Part shown: piece by piece, positions 1 through 7,871 of the stretch | Layout: each line of letters starts with the position of its first letter | Numbering within the stretch: the first letter of the stretch is position 1 | DNA from: DUPQ01 sp964563155 | Lineage (GTDB): Bacteria > Bacillota > Clostridia > DUPQ01 | DNA: 28,221 nt | Direction: 5' to 3' | NCBI GenBank assembly: GCA_964563155.1 | Contig: CAZLVL010000022.1 | Span: 1 to 28,221, forward strand | Program-made: the position numbers and the translations under genes | Notes under the pieces: model-generated | The model's input: the letters and a program-made list of their open reading frames with translations, nothing else | Database searches by the model: none | What the model was told of the DNA's origin: nothing

Positions 1-86
1 ATTTATCAAAATCCTTAGCTTGGATGGGCTGAAACACAAACTAATTAACACTACCTTATACTTCTTTTTAGCCTGTCTTTTTTATA

Positions 87-95
87 TGCTATAAT
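87..95 (+). promoter_or_regulatory. Extended -10 promoter of first gene
   Basis: TGC followed by a perfect TATAAT (90-95) forms an extended -10 element. No good -35 box is seen 16-18 bp upstream, as is usual for TGn-type promoters. The predicted start of transcription (about 102) falls at the ribosome binding site AGAGAGG (101-107), so the leader would be very short. Bases 1-86 show nothing else I can name. Confidence 0.55.
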
Positions 96-115
96 GCTTT
101 AGAGAGGTAAAAATC

Positions 116-1741
116 ATGAAAAACAAAAAACTTATTAAAAATATACTAATATACCTATTAATAGTCGGAGCTTATTACTATTTAGTATTGCCACCAATTA
201 ATTTAAAATCACCCTTGTTTTGGTTTACTATTGTTTTAATGTTAGCTTTATTTGTAATGCTTTTTGGTCTAAGTGAACTTCTTGACTTTTTTAAGAGCGG
301 AAACAACTTTGAACAAAGAAAAAGTATCTTTAAAACCTATAAGTTAATTCCTAAGATTTTTTTAGCTGCAGTAGTTATTATTGGTCTTATCTTTTTAATC
401 AACTTAATAATATCTCCTTTTTTCATGTCTTCACAATATGCCAATAGAATCCAAGTGGACGAATCAGGTATTTTTGAAGAGGATGTAAGCCAGGTTGACT
501 TTAGCAAAATTGCCTTATTGGACAAGGACTCTTCAAAAAATTTAGGTGATAGGACCATGGGCCAGATGCCTGAGTTAGTTTCTCAATATGATGTATCAAG
601 TGTTTACACTCAAATTATGTTTAGAAACCAAATAGAAAGGGTTACACCCTTAGAATATGATGACCTTATTAAATCCTTTACCAATAGAAAAGAAGGGATT
701 ACAGGCTATATCAGAGTAGATTCTGTAACAGGTAAGTCAACCTTAGAAAGATTAGATAAGGGCATTAAATATGCTTACAGTGCTCCTTTAGGAAGAAATC
801 TGGATAGGAAACTAAGATTTAGCTATCCTTTTGATATATTTGGAAACTTTACCTTTGAAATTGATGATGATAAAAATCCATACTGGATAGTTCCAGTTTT
901 AAAGTATAAAGGGATTGGGAAAATGGAAGATGTCAGCCATGTTATAATCTTCAATCCCATTGATGGATCTAGTGAAAAATATGCTGTAGAAGATGTTCCT
1001 AGCTGGGTAGACAATGTATATAACCCATTTTTAGTACTAGAGCAATTAGACCACTGGGGAAAATATAGGCATGGATTTTTCAATGCTACCATTGGACAAA
1101 AAAATGTTGTCACAACCACCGAAGGCTATAATTACCTTATTCAAGATGACGGAATATATTTAACCACCGGCATAACCTCAAGAGGAAGGGATGAGTCAAA
1201 TATTGGTTTTGTTCTAACTAATTTAAGAACTAAAGAAACAAAATTATATAAGGTCCCTGGAGCTGAAGAGTATTCTGCTATGGATTCAGCTAGAGGCCAG
1301 GTTCAACAGATGAACTATGTGCCAACCTTTCCTATACTAGTAAACCTAAATAACAAGCCTACATACATTATCTCTTTAAAAGATAATGCAGGTCTAGTTA
1401 AGATGTATGCCTTTGTTGACTTAGAGGACTACCAAAAGGTAAGTGTAACAGAAGTATCTAAAGGTATTGAATATGGTGCTGAGGTTTATCTTAAATCTAA
1501 TCCAAATTTAAGCTTTGATGATGAATTACATACAAAAGAAATTGAGATTAAATTCTTTAATCAAACTGTTGTAGATGGTTTAACATTTTACTATATACAA
1601 GACACAGAAGGACTTAAATACAAGGTCTCTATTAAGGTTAATGATGTCATTTTACCCTTTGTAAATATAGGAGATAAGCTTCTAGTAAGTTACAAGGAAG
1701 GCTTCATTAATGAGATAGTAGATGTTTCTCTAGTTGATTGA
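116..1741 (+). CDS. Membrane-anchored protein of unknown function, 541 aa
   Basis: I do not recognise a named family. The N-terminus holds three hydrophobic segments (about residues 8-27, 34-56 and 77-104), separated by a short charged stretch around 58-75. The remaining 435 residues are hydrophilic, contain no cysteine, and are probably exposed outside the membrane. They are rich in beta-type sequence and aromatic residues, with conspicuous patches such as PYWIVP (about 258), SWVDNVY and QVQQMNY. The last 60 residues look like a small beta-barrel. The start is supported by AGAGAGG eight bases upstream. It is a monocistronic-looking gene with its own extended -10 promoter; the next gene begins after about 130 bp with a separate promoter. 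No catalytic motif is visible, so an envelope scaffold or binding role is only a guess. Confidence 0.8.
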   Translation: MKNKKLIKNILIYLLIVGAYYYLVLPPINLKSPLFWFTIVLMLALFVMLFGLSELLDFFKSGNNFEQRKSIFKTYKLIPKIFLAAVVIIGLIFLINLIISPFFMSSQYANRIQVDESGIFEEDVSQVDFSKIALLDKDSSKNLGDRTMGQMPELVSQYDVSSVYTQIMFRNQIERVTPLEYDDLIKSFTNRKEGITGYIRVDSVTGKSTLERLDKGIKYAYSAPLGRNLDRKLRFSYPFDIFGNFTFEIDDDKNPYWIVPVLKYKGIGKMEDVSHVIIFNPIDGSSEKYAVEDVPSWVDNVYNPFLVLEQLDHWGKYRHGFFNATIGQKNVVTTTEGYNYLIQDDGIYLTTGITSRGRDESNIGFVLTNLRTKETKLYKVPGAEEYSAMDSARGQVQQMNYVPTFPILVNLNNKPTYIISLKDNAGLVKMYAFVDLEDYQKVSVTEVSKGIEYGAEVYLKSNPNLSFDDELHTKEIEIKFFNQTVVDGLTFYYIQDTEGLKYKVSIKVNDVILPFVNIGDKLLVSYKEGFINEIVDVSLVD

Positions 1742-1797
1742 TGTTTGCTAATTTGTTGATAAGTATAAGGATATAAAATATAGATTTAAAATATTTC

Positions 1798-1826
1798 TTG
1801 GTATGAAAAAACTAAAGTGATAATAT
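1798..1826 (+). promoter_or_regulatory. Promoter of arcC-rbgA-rnhB
   Basis: TTGGTA (1798-1803), 17 bp spacer and TAATAT (1821-1826) form a sigma-A-like promoter. The predicted start near 1833 gives a leader of about 45 nt before the carbamate kinase ATG. Confidence 0.45.
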
Positions 1827-1876
1827 ATACTAAATATTATTTTGTATTTAATTTATAGAAAGAAAATGCATTGTTT

Positions 1877-2806
1877 ATGAAAAAAAGAATTGTAGTAGCA
1901 CTAGGTGGAAATGCCTTAGGAAATAATCCCAAAGAACAGCTAGAATTGGTTAAAGAAACTAGTAAGAGTTTAGTTGATTTAGTAGAACTGGGAAATGAAC
2001 TGATTATAACTCATGGAAATGGACCCCAAGTAGGAATGATTAATATGGCCTTTGGCTTAGCAAAAGAAGGTCTAAATAATCTTAATATGCCTTTTGCTGA
2101 GTGTGGTGCCATGAGCCAAGGCTATATAGGTTATCATTTGCAACAAGCTATAAGTAATGAGCTAAAGTTAAGAAACCTTAACAAAGAATGTGTAACCCTA
2201 GTTACACAAGTACTTGTTGATAAAGATGATAAGGCTTTTTTAAATCCTACAAAGCCAATTGGTATCTTTTATTCAAAAACTGAGGCTGAAGTAAAAGAGA
2301 AAGAAACAGGCTTTAAATATGTAGAAGATGCAGGTAGAGGATATAGAAGAGTAGTAGCATCCCCTGAGCCCATAGAGATAATTGAAATAGAGAGTATTAA
2401 AAAATTAAGTAAAGACTCTATAGTCATAGCTGGAGGTGGCGGGGGAATACCTGTAATTAAAAAAAAGGAAGGCTTTGAAGGTATATCTGCAGTTATAGAT
2501 AAGGATAAAACCAGTGCAAAACTTGCTATTGACCTTAATGCTGACATATTGCTTATTTTAACAGCTGTACCAAAGGCATATATTAATTATGGAAAAGAAA
2601 ACCAATTGGCCTTGGACACTGTTACTATAGAAGAGGCAAATAACTACATAAGAAATGGTGAATTTTCAGAAGGCTCAATGTTACCTAAAATACAAGCAGC
2701 TCTTACATTTGTATCTAAAACAGAAAAAAAAGCAATTATTACATCATTAGACAAAGCTAAAGAGGCTATTGAAGGCAAGACTGGGACAAACATCATTATT
2801 GATTAG
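1877..2806 (+). CDS. arcC: Carbamate kinase
   Basis: Carbamate kinase, amino-acid kinase family: reversibly transfers phosphate between carbamoyl phosphate and ADP, giving ATP in fermentative use of arginine, citrulline or agmatine. Family motifs are clear: GGNALG near the N-terminus, GNGPQVG for substrate binding, a GGGGGIPV nucleotide loop, an LTAVPKAYINYGKENQ-type segment, and GSMLPKIQAA near the C-terminus. Length (309 aa) is normal. I chose the ATG at 1877 over an in-frame TTG at 1871 because the purine-rich AGAAAGAAAA (1857-1866) is spaced correctly only for the ATG and family proteins start with MKK-type sequence. No arcA or arcB lies nearby, so the source of carbamoyl phosphate cannot be read from this window. 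Probably cotranscribed with rbgA 32 bp downstream. Confidence 0.95.
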   Translation: MKKRIVVALGGNALGNNPKEQLELVKETSKSLVDLVELGNELIITHGNGPQVGMINMAFGLAKEGLNNLNMPFAECGAMSQGYIGYHLQQAISNELKLRNLNKECVTLVTQVLVDKDDKAFLNPTKPIGIFYSKTEAEVKEKETGFKYVEDAGRGYRRVVASPEPIEIIEIESIKKLSKDSIVIAGGGGGIPVIKKKEGFEGISAVIDKDKTSAKLAIDLNADILLILTAVPKAYINYGKENQLALDTVTIEEANNYIRNGEFSEGSMLPKIQAALTFVSKTEKKAIITSLDKAKEAIEGKTGTNIIID

Positions 2807-2838
2807 ATACATTGAATCTTAGAAATAAGGAGGTAAGA

Positions 2839-3705
2839 ATGGAAAACTTAACTAATATAAACTGGTATCCTGGCCATATGAAAAAGGCCAAAAAGGTTAT
2901 AACCGAGAATATTAAGGCGGTGGATTTTGTTGTAGAAATCTTAGACTCCAGAATACCTTATTCTTCTAGAAACCCTGACTTAAAACAATTGTTTCACAAT
3001 AAAAAAAGAATACTATTATTCAACAAGTTTGACTTAGCAGATCCTAAAATAACAAGAGATTGGCTTGAATATTTTAAGAAAGAAGATAACTATTGTGTAG
3101 AAGTTAATAGCATGACGGGGGAGGGGGTAAGAGAATTTTTCAATATCACAGATATTATTATGAAAGATAAATATGAAAAAGAAAAAGCTCTTGGTATGAA
3201 AAGAAGGCCTGTAAAAGCTATGATTACCGGTATTCCCAACTCTGGAAAATCTACCTTCATAAACAGAATAACCAATTCAGCCCCTGCTAGAACTGGAAAT
3301 AAGCCAGGGGTTACTAGGGATAGACAATGGATTAAGATACATAAAAATATTCATCTTTTGGACACTCCAGGGCTTTTGTGGCCTAAATTAGCACCTAAGG
3401 CAGGTCTTAATCTAGCACTAACTGGTGCAATTAATGATGATATTTTGGATATGGAACTGCTTTCATTAGATTTGGTCAACTTTTTAAAAGATAAATATCC
3501 CCAAGGATTAATAGAAAGATATAGCTTAGATAGAGAGATTCTACATGATATAGCAGCCAATATAATTAAGCAGATTTCTATAAATAGAAATTATATAAAA
3601 ACAGGAAATGAGCCAGATATACTTAAGGCCTCTTTGAATCTAATTGATGAATTTAGAGCAGGTAGATTAGGAAGAATATCCTTAGAGGAAGCTAATGAAT
3701 TTTAG
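2839..3705 (+). CDS. rbgA: Ribosome biogenesis GTPase RbgA (YlqF)
   Basis: Circularly permuted GTPase that promotes late assembly of the 50S subunit. The permuted order is visible: G4 NKFD (residues 62-65) comes before the P-loop GIPNSGKST (131-139), G2 threonine in GVTRD (157-161) and G3 DTPG (175-178). The N-terminal WYPGHMKKA motif is the family signature. Length from the chosen start is 288 aa, as in Bacillus. The ATG at 2839 has a perfect AAGGAGG (2827-2833) five bases upstream; an upstream in-frame TTG at 2812 would place this Shine-Dalgarno inside the coding region and is rejected. The gene overlaps rnhB by 11 bp, so the two are translated from one message. Confidence 0.97.
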   Translation: MENLTNINWYPGHMKKAKKVITENIKAVDFVVEILDSRIPYSSRNPDLKQLFHNKKRILLFNKFDLADPKITRDWLEYFKKEDNYCVEVNSMTGEGVREFFNITDIIMKDKYEKEKALGMKRRPVKAMITGIPNSGKSTFINRITNSAPARTGNKPGVTRDRQWIKIHKNIHLLDTPGLLWPKLAPKAGLNLALTGAINDDILDMELLSLDLVNFLKDKYPQGLIERYSLDREILHDIAANIIKQISINRNYIKTGNEPDILKASLNLIDEFRAGRLGRISLEEANEF

Positions 3706-4426
3706 TGAAATAAGAAGAGAATTTTTTGGTAAAGACCTATCTTCTTGTAAAGCATTATTACAGGAATTTCCTAATCACAAATATTACGAAAAACTCAATA
3801 ATTTAATTGAAAATGAAAAAACAAGACTAAATCATTTACATATTTTTGAAAATGACCTTAAAAGGATGGGCAACACCTTTGTAGCAGGAGTAGATGAGGC
3901 TGGAAGGGGACCTTTAGCAGGTCCTATAATTGCAGCCTGCGTCATATTACCAGACAACTTTTATATCTATGGCATAGATGATTCTAAAAAGCTTACTGAA
4001 GAAAGAAGAGAGCATTTATTTGATGTTATAACTAAAAAAGCTTTAGCTATAGGGATTGGTATTGTAGACCAAAAAGAGATAGATGATATAAATATAGGTA
4101 AAGCTGATAATTTAGCTATGAAAAAGGCTATAGAGTCTACAAACCTTGTATGTGATCATATTTTATCTGATGCTTTTATCATTAATGACATATCCATTAA
4201 TCAAACACCTTTAATTAAAGGGGATGCCAGGTCTATTAGTATTGCAGCTGCTTCAATTGTAGCAAAGGTTACAAGAGATAGAATAATGGCCGATTATCAT
4301 GATAAATATCCTCAATATAGTTTTTTAAACAACAAGGGTTATGGAACAAAGGAGCATATAGAGGCCATTCAAAAACATGGAATTTGCCCTATACATAGAA
4401 AAACTTTTGTGAAAAATATTTTGTAA
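3695..4426 (+). CDS. rnhB: Ribonuclease HII
   Basis: Cleaves RNA in RNA-DNA hybrids and starts ribonucleotide excision repair. The catalytic acidic set is present: D67 and E68 in GVDEAGRGPLAGP, D159 in LSDAF and D177 in KGDA, followed by the helix SIAAASIVAKVTRDR. Residues 1-60 form the extra helical N-terminal domain also found in Bacillus RNase HII. The start lies inside the end of rbgA, with GAGGAA about eight bases upstream. The rbgA-rnhB pairing is common in Firmicutes. The next gene has its own promoter directly after the stop codon. Confidence 0.96.
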   Translation: MNFSEIRREFFGKDLSSCKALLQEFPNHKYYEKLNNLIENEKTRLNHLHIFENDLKRMGNTFVAGVDEAGRGPLAGPIIAACVILPDNFYIYGIDDSKKLTEERREHLFDVITKKALAIGIGIVDQKEIDDINIGKADNLAMKKAIESTNLVCDHILSDAFIINDISINQTPLIKGDARSISIAAASIVAKVTRDRIMADYHDKYPQYSFLNNKGYGTKEHIEAIQKHGICPIHRKTFVKNIL

Positions 4427-4429
4427 GTG

Positions 4430-4438
4430 TGATATAAT
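4430..4438 (+). promoter_or_regulatory. Extended -10 promoter of aminotransferase gene
   Basis: TGATATAAT (TGn plus perfect TATAAT at 4433-4438) begins four bases after the rnhB stop codon. No convincing -35 is present. Transcription would start near 4445, about 23 bases before the preferred ATG at 4468. Confidence 0.55.
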
Positions 4439-4467
4439 TAACCGAAATGATTTTGAAATGGGATTTT

Positions 4468-5757
4468 ATGAATTTAAAAGCGGAATTAGAAAAAGAATTA
4501 AAAGTATATAATGAATTTAAGAACAAAAATATTAAGTTAGATATTTCTAGAGGCAAGCCTGCCAGCGAACAAATAGATTTTGTATCTGATATATTTCAAA
4601 AAGCAGAAACTGAAAATAACTTTTATATGCAAAGAAAAGGTCAAGATAAACTTGATGTAGGTAACTATGGGCTATTAGCTGGAATTAGTGAATTAAGACA
4701 TCTATTTGCAGATCTATTAGACTTAGAAGATGACAATCTTTTTATTGGCGGTAACTCTTCATTAAACCTAATGTACGATCTTTTGGTTCTTAATATAATG
4801 TTTGGCAACCAAGATAGTGAAATGCCTTGGGGTAAGTTAGAATCTATGAAAATGCTTTGTCCAAGTCCAGGCTATGATAGACACTTTATGATGGCTGAAC
4901 ACTTAGGTTTCGACCTTATTAGCGTACCTATGAGAGAAGATGGTCCTGATATGGATATAGTTGAAAGTCTAGTTGCAAACTTTCCAAATATAAAGGGAAT
5001 TTGGTGCACACCCTTATACAGTAATCCTGATGGTTTTGTATATTCTGATAAAACTGTAGAAAGATTAGCAAAAATGGAAGCAGCAAAAGACTTTAGAATC
5101 TTTTGGGACAATGCCTATTTTACTCACCATTTAGTTGAAGGTAAGGTAAATAGAATTGCTAATATTATTAAATTAAGTGAGCAATATGGAAATCCCAATA
5201 GAGTCTATCAATTTTCTTCTACTAGTAAGATTACATTTCCAGGTGGGGGAGTTTCATTAATAGCATCTTCTAAGGATAATATTGACTATATCTTAAGTCA
5301 CTTTAAGTATAAAACTATTAGCTATGACAAAATGAATATGTATAGACATGCTCTTGTTTTTAAGACAAAAGAGGATGTTGAAAGCCATATGGAAAAACTA
5401 GCTAAGTTTAATAGACCTAAATTTGATTTAACCCTTTCTATTTTAGAAAAAGAACTTAAAGATTATGAAAAATATCTTTTCTATACAAAACCTGAAGGTG
5501 GTTACTTTGTATCTCTTTATACAATGAGTAATTGTGCTAAAAAGACCTATAATCTATGTAAAGATGCTGGATTAATAATGACAACAGCAGGGGATACCTT
5601 TCCATATGGAATTGATCCTAATGATAGTCATTTACGTATTGCACCTACATTTCCTGATCTTAAAGAGTTAGAAAACGCCCTAAAGCTCTTTGTAACCTGT
5701 GTTAAAATAGCAATTTTAGAAGAACTAATTAATAAGCAAGATAACTTTATTGAATAA
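4468..5757 (+). CDS. PLP-dependent class I/II aminotransferase (MocR-type aspartate aminotransferase-like)
   Basis: Fold-type I aminotransferase. The C-terminal-like domain of the MocR/aspartate aminotransferase Ib-c group (Pfam Aminotran_MocR) is the best match; there is no DNA-binding domain. Visible PLP elements, numbered from this start: the asparagine in YSNPDG (about 186), WDNAY (aspartate about 214, tyrosine 217), Schiff-base lysine K254 in STSKITFPGGG, and the carboxylate-binding arginine in SHLRIAPTFP. The substrate is probably aspartate or alanine with 2-oxoglutarate, but this cannot be settled from sequence. An in-frame ATG at 4447 adds MILKWDF, but it lies only about two bases from the predicted transcription start and has no ribosome binding site. 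The 4468 start (MNLKAELEKEL) fits the family N-terminus, though its own binding site is also weak. Confidence 0.88.
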   Translation: MNLKAELEKELKVYNEFKNKNIKLDISRGKPASEQIDFVSDIFQKAETENNFYMQRKGQDKLDVGNYGLLAGISELRHLFADLLDLEDDNLFIGGNSSLNLMYDLLVLNIMFGNQDSEMPWGKLESMKMLCPSPGYDRHFMMAEHLGFDLISVPMREDGPDMDIVESLVANFPNIKGIWCTPLYSNPDGFVYSDKTVERLAKMEAAKDFRIFWDNAYFTHHLVEGKVNRIANIIKLSEQYGNPNRVYQFSSTSKITFPGGGVSLIASSKDNIDYILSHFKYKTISYDKMNMYRHALVFKTKEDVESHMEKLAKFNRPKFDLTLSILEKELKDYEKYLFYTKPEGGYFVSLYTMSNCAKKTYNLCKDAGLIMTTAGDTFPYGIDPNDSHLRIAPTFPDLKELENALKLFVTCVKIAILEELINKQDNFIE

Positions 5758-5807
5758 CCTAAATTTTAAGCAAAAATAATATTCTAAAATATATATTCAA
5801 AAACAAT

Positions 5808-5834
5808 CAAGCTTACTTGTATATAGTAAGCTTG
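5808..5834. promoter_or_regulatory. Perfect palindrome, candidate operator of the GntR gene
   Basis: Ten-base perfect inverted repeat CAAGCTTACT (5808-5817) / AGTAAGCTTG (5825-5834) around a seven-base AT spacer. It overlaps the -35 box and spacer of the promoter at 5817-5845. No T-run follows on the plus strand, so it is not a good terminator for the aminotransferase gene. GntR/HutC regulators bind palindromes and are often autoregulated, so operator is the better reading. Confidence 0.5.
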
Positions 5835-5845
5835 TATGATATTAT
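5817..5845 (+). promoter_or_regulatory. Promoter of GntR regulator
   Basis: TTGTAT (5817-5822), 17 bp spacer, TATTAT (5840-5845). The -35 lies within the palindrome, so a bound repressor would block RNA polymerase. Confidence 0.45.
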
Positions 5846-5876
5846 CTACTTATCTTGTAAGGACAGGTAAAGTAAG

Positions 5877-6617
5877 ATGTTAAATAAGTATAGTTCAGTA
5901 CCATTATATTATCAGTTAAAAACAGAATTAGAAAAAGAAATTAAAGAAGGCATATACAAGCCTGGTGATTTAATTCCATCAGAAAATGAATTAGCAGCAA
6001 AGTTTTCTTTATCAAGACCTACAGTTAGACAAGCTTTAGCTGAATTGGTTAATACAAATTATTTAGTTAAGGTTAAAGGGAAGGGGACTTTTGTGTCCAA
6101 CTTTAATCATGTAGTAGATTATGACCATACAAAAGGCTTTTTATACTGTTTATTAGACGCTATTGATGTATCTAATAGAAAGATAATAGAGTCTAGTACT
6201 CTAACTGCTTGGCCAGAGCTAAAAGAAAAGTTTAAAATGGATTCTAATGCTTTGTATCATGATGACTACAATAAAATCACTTATATTACAACAAAAGACA
6301 ATATTAAAGCATATTCAATATCATATTTACCCCTAAATTATTTTCCAAATGGTAAAGAATTGCTTGATAGAAATGCAAACTCAATAGATTTGCTTGTAGG
6401 GAAATATCCTTTAGATCCAACCAATGCAAAGGTTGATATTGAATTAGTTAATGCAGATAAGACAATTGCAAAGGAAATGGATTTAATTGAAGGTACACCA
6501 TTGTTTAAAGTTGAAACATATTTATTTGGAAGAACCGGTAATCAAGTGGAGTATAACATTTCTTATTTCAATGGTTTTGCTTCTAAGTTAACTTTTTCTA
6601 AGGCTAGAAGAATTTAA
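5877..6617 (+). CDS. GntR-family transcriptional regulator (HutC/UTRA subfamily)
   Basis: Winged helix-turn-helix repressor with a ligand-sensing UTRA domain. Residues 1-72 hold the GntR domain: YYQLKTELEKEI, PGDLIPSENELAAKF and the recognition helix region SRPTVRQALAELV, ending with the wing KGKGTFVS. Residues about 85-240 form the chorismate-lyase-like UTRA domain, with the typical EGTPLFKVETYLFG strand. Length (246 aa) is standard. The start has AAGGACAGG upstream (5859-5867). UTRA members sense sugars, amino sugars or phosphonates; the ligand cannot be deduced because no clear metabolic operon adjoins it. The nearest target candidates are itself (palindrome at 5808-5834) and the structured DNA downstream. 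Confidence 0.93.
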   Translation: MLNKYSSVPLYYQLKTELEKEIKEGIYKPGDLIPSENELAAKFSLSRPTVRQALAELVNTNYLVKVKGKGTFVSNFNHVVDYDHTKGFLYCLLDAIDVSNRKIIESSTLTAWPELKEKFKMDSNALYHDDYNKITYITTKDNIKAYSISYLPLNYFPNGKELLDRNANSIDLLVGKYPLDPTNAKVDIELVNADKTIAKEMDLIEGTPLFKVETYLFGRTGNQVEYNISYFNGFASKLTFSKARRI

Positions 6618-6624
6618 AAGATTA

Positions 6625-6743
6625 AATACCACTTAGTAAAGCTAGATAAATTATTTGTATAACCAATAAATATTCTAGAGGAGAGTGGTATTAAATTTAT
6701 GTAATGATTAGACATAATGATAATTTTGTCTAATCAGGGGGAG
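6625..6743 (+). other. Structured intergenic segment: nested stem, perfect hairpin, orphan Shine-Dalgarno
   Basis: Between the GntR stop and the convergent dehydrogenase, three elements follow each other on the plus strand. First, a long-range stem AATACCACT (6625-6633) / AGTGGTATT (6684-6692) encloses a second pair CTAGA (6642-6646) / TCTAG (6674-6678). Second, a perfect ten-base hairpin TGATTAGACA (6705-6714) / TGTCTAATCA (6727-6736) has a 12-base loop. Third, the strong ribosome-binding-like AGGGGGAG (6736-6743) touches the hairpin but has no start codon at a useful distance. It may be a leader RNA, a small RNA or the remains of a lost gene. I know no named RNA family that matches. Confidence 0.3.
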
Positions 6744-6763
6744 TAAAAAAGACATATATACAA

Positions 6764-6796
6764 GAAAATGGCCTTATTTAGCCACTTCTCTTATTT
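6764..6796. terminator. Probable bidirectional terminator
   Basis: TGGC (6769-6772) pairs with GCCA (6781-6784) and extends with flanking A/T pairs and one bulge. On the plus strand it is followed by TTATTTTTCT; on the minus strand a run of six T lies about 14 bases past the stem (6750-6745). The position between two converging genes supports the call. Confidence 0.45.
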
Positions 6797-6821
6797 TTCT
6801 ATGTTTTTAGCCTTTTCTCTC

Positions 6822-7772
6822 TTAAGGATTTACAACGTTACTTGGATTACCCTTTATAAAGTTTTCTAAATTCTTTGCTACAATCTTTACTAACCTTTGT
6901 CTTGTCTCAATTGGCGCCCAGGCTGTGTGTGGTGTTATTAAAAGATTTTCTACATTAAATAAAATACTGTCTGGTAACATTGGCTCTTTTTTAAGAACGT
7001 CTATTGCAGCTGCACTAATTATATTTTCTTCTAAAGCCTTTTTTAAGGATTCTTCTTTTATAATGCTTCCTCTTGCAGTATTGATTAATATGGCATTTCT
7101 TTTCATTAATTTGAAAGTATCATCATTAAACATGTGTCTAGTTTGCTCATTTAAAGGAGTATGTATTGTCACGATGTCTGATACTGCTAAAAGATTTTTT
7201 AAATCAAGGAATTTGACATTTTTATCTTGTGGATCTCGTCTTGAATATACATAGACATTCATATCAAAAGCTTTAGCAATTTGTGCAACCTTTTTACCAA
7301 TATTTCCATATCCAATTATTCCAATGTTTTTATCAGCTAATTCATGGGTTGGAAAATCAAATACTGCAAAGGTTTTGCTTTCTTTCCATTTACCTTTGTT
7401 TACATAGTCAGAATATTTATCTAACTGCATGTAATGATTTAAAATATAAGCAAAGACTTGTTGAGCTACTGCATTGGTTGAATAAGATCCTGCGTTACTT
7501 ACAACTATATTATTTTCACTGGCTGCTTCTAAATCAATATTATTAAAGCCTGTAGCAAAAATACCTATGTATTCAAGGTTTTTACAACTTTCAATTATCT
7601 CTCTACCAATGTATGTCTTATTACAAAGTATTACATTAGCATCTTTGACTCTTTCTAAAAGCTCTTCTTTAGATGTATCTTCATATATAATAAAGTCTCC
7701 AAATTGCTCAAATATACTCAAATCTATGTCTTTTGATACAATTGAAACTGAGTCTGTTAGTACTATTTTCAT
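6822..7772 (-). CDS. D-isomer-specific 2-hydroxyacid dehydrogenase (glycerate/hydroxypyruvate-type)
   Basis: NAD(P)-dependent reduction of a 2-oxoacid to a D-2-hydroxyacid. The protein has the usual split catalytic domain (about 1-100 and 285-316) around a Rossmann domain with GYGNIG at 154-159. The catalytic triad is intact: R234 in NTARGS, E263 in KKEP and H282 in PHTAWA. The HTAWA form is typical of hydroxypyruvate reductase/glycerate dehydrogenases rather than D-lactate dehydrogenases, so that substrate class is favoured but not proven. After the second strand the sequence reads VYSRR (about 175-179) instead of an acidic residue, which hints at NADPH use. The start has AGGAGAA nine bases upstream. 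A two-codon ORF (ATG AAA TAA) with its own GGAG sits just before that binding site. Confidence 0.9.
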   Translation of the reverse strand: MKIVLTDSVSIVSKDIDLSIFEQFGDFIIYEDTSKEELLERVKDANVILCNKTYIGREIIESCKNLEYIGIFATGFNNIDLEAASENNIVVSNAGSYSTNAVAQQVFAYILNHYMQLDKYSDYVNKGKWKESKTFAVFDFPTHELADKNIGIIGYGNIGKKVAQIAKAFDMNVYVYSRRDPQDKNVKFLDLKNLLAVSDIVTIHTPLNEQTRHMFNDDTFKLMKRNAILINTARGSIIKEESLKKALEENIISAAAIDVLKKEPMLPDSILFNVENLLITPHTAWAPIETRQRLVKIVAKNLENFIKGNPSNVVNP

Positions 7773-7871
7773 ATATATTCTCCTATTTATTTCATTTTCT
7801 CCAGTTTATTTCCATTTTTTTATCTTCGTATAAGCTTTAATATATATTAACATTAAAAACAAATAAATCTT

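Noticed and set aside
4447..4467. Upstream ATG start for the aminotransferase
   Set aside because: It lies about two bases from the predicted transcription start, has no ribosome binding site and adds residues not typical of the family. Leaderless use cannot be fully excluded.
5808..5834. Intrinsic terminator for the aminotransferase gene
   Set aside because: The stem is perfect, but no T-run follows on the plus strand, and it overlaps a promoter -35 box.
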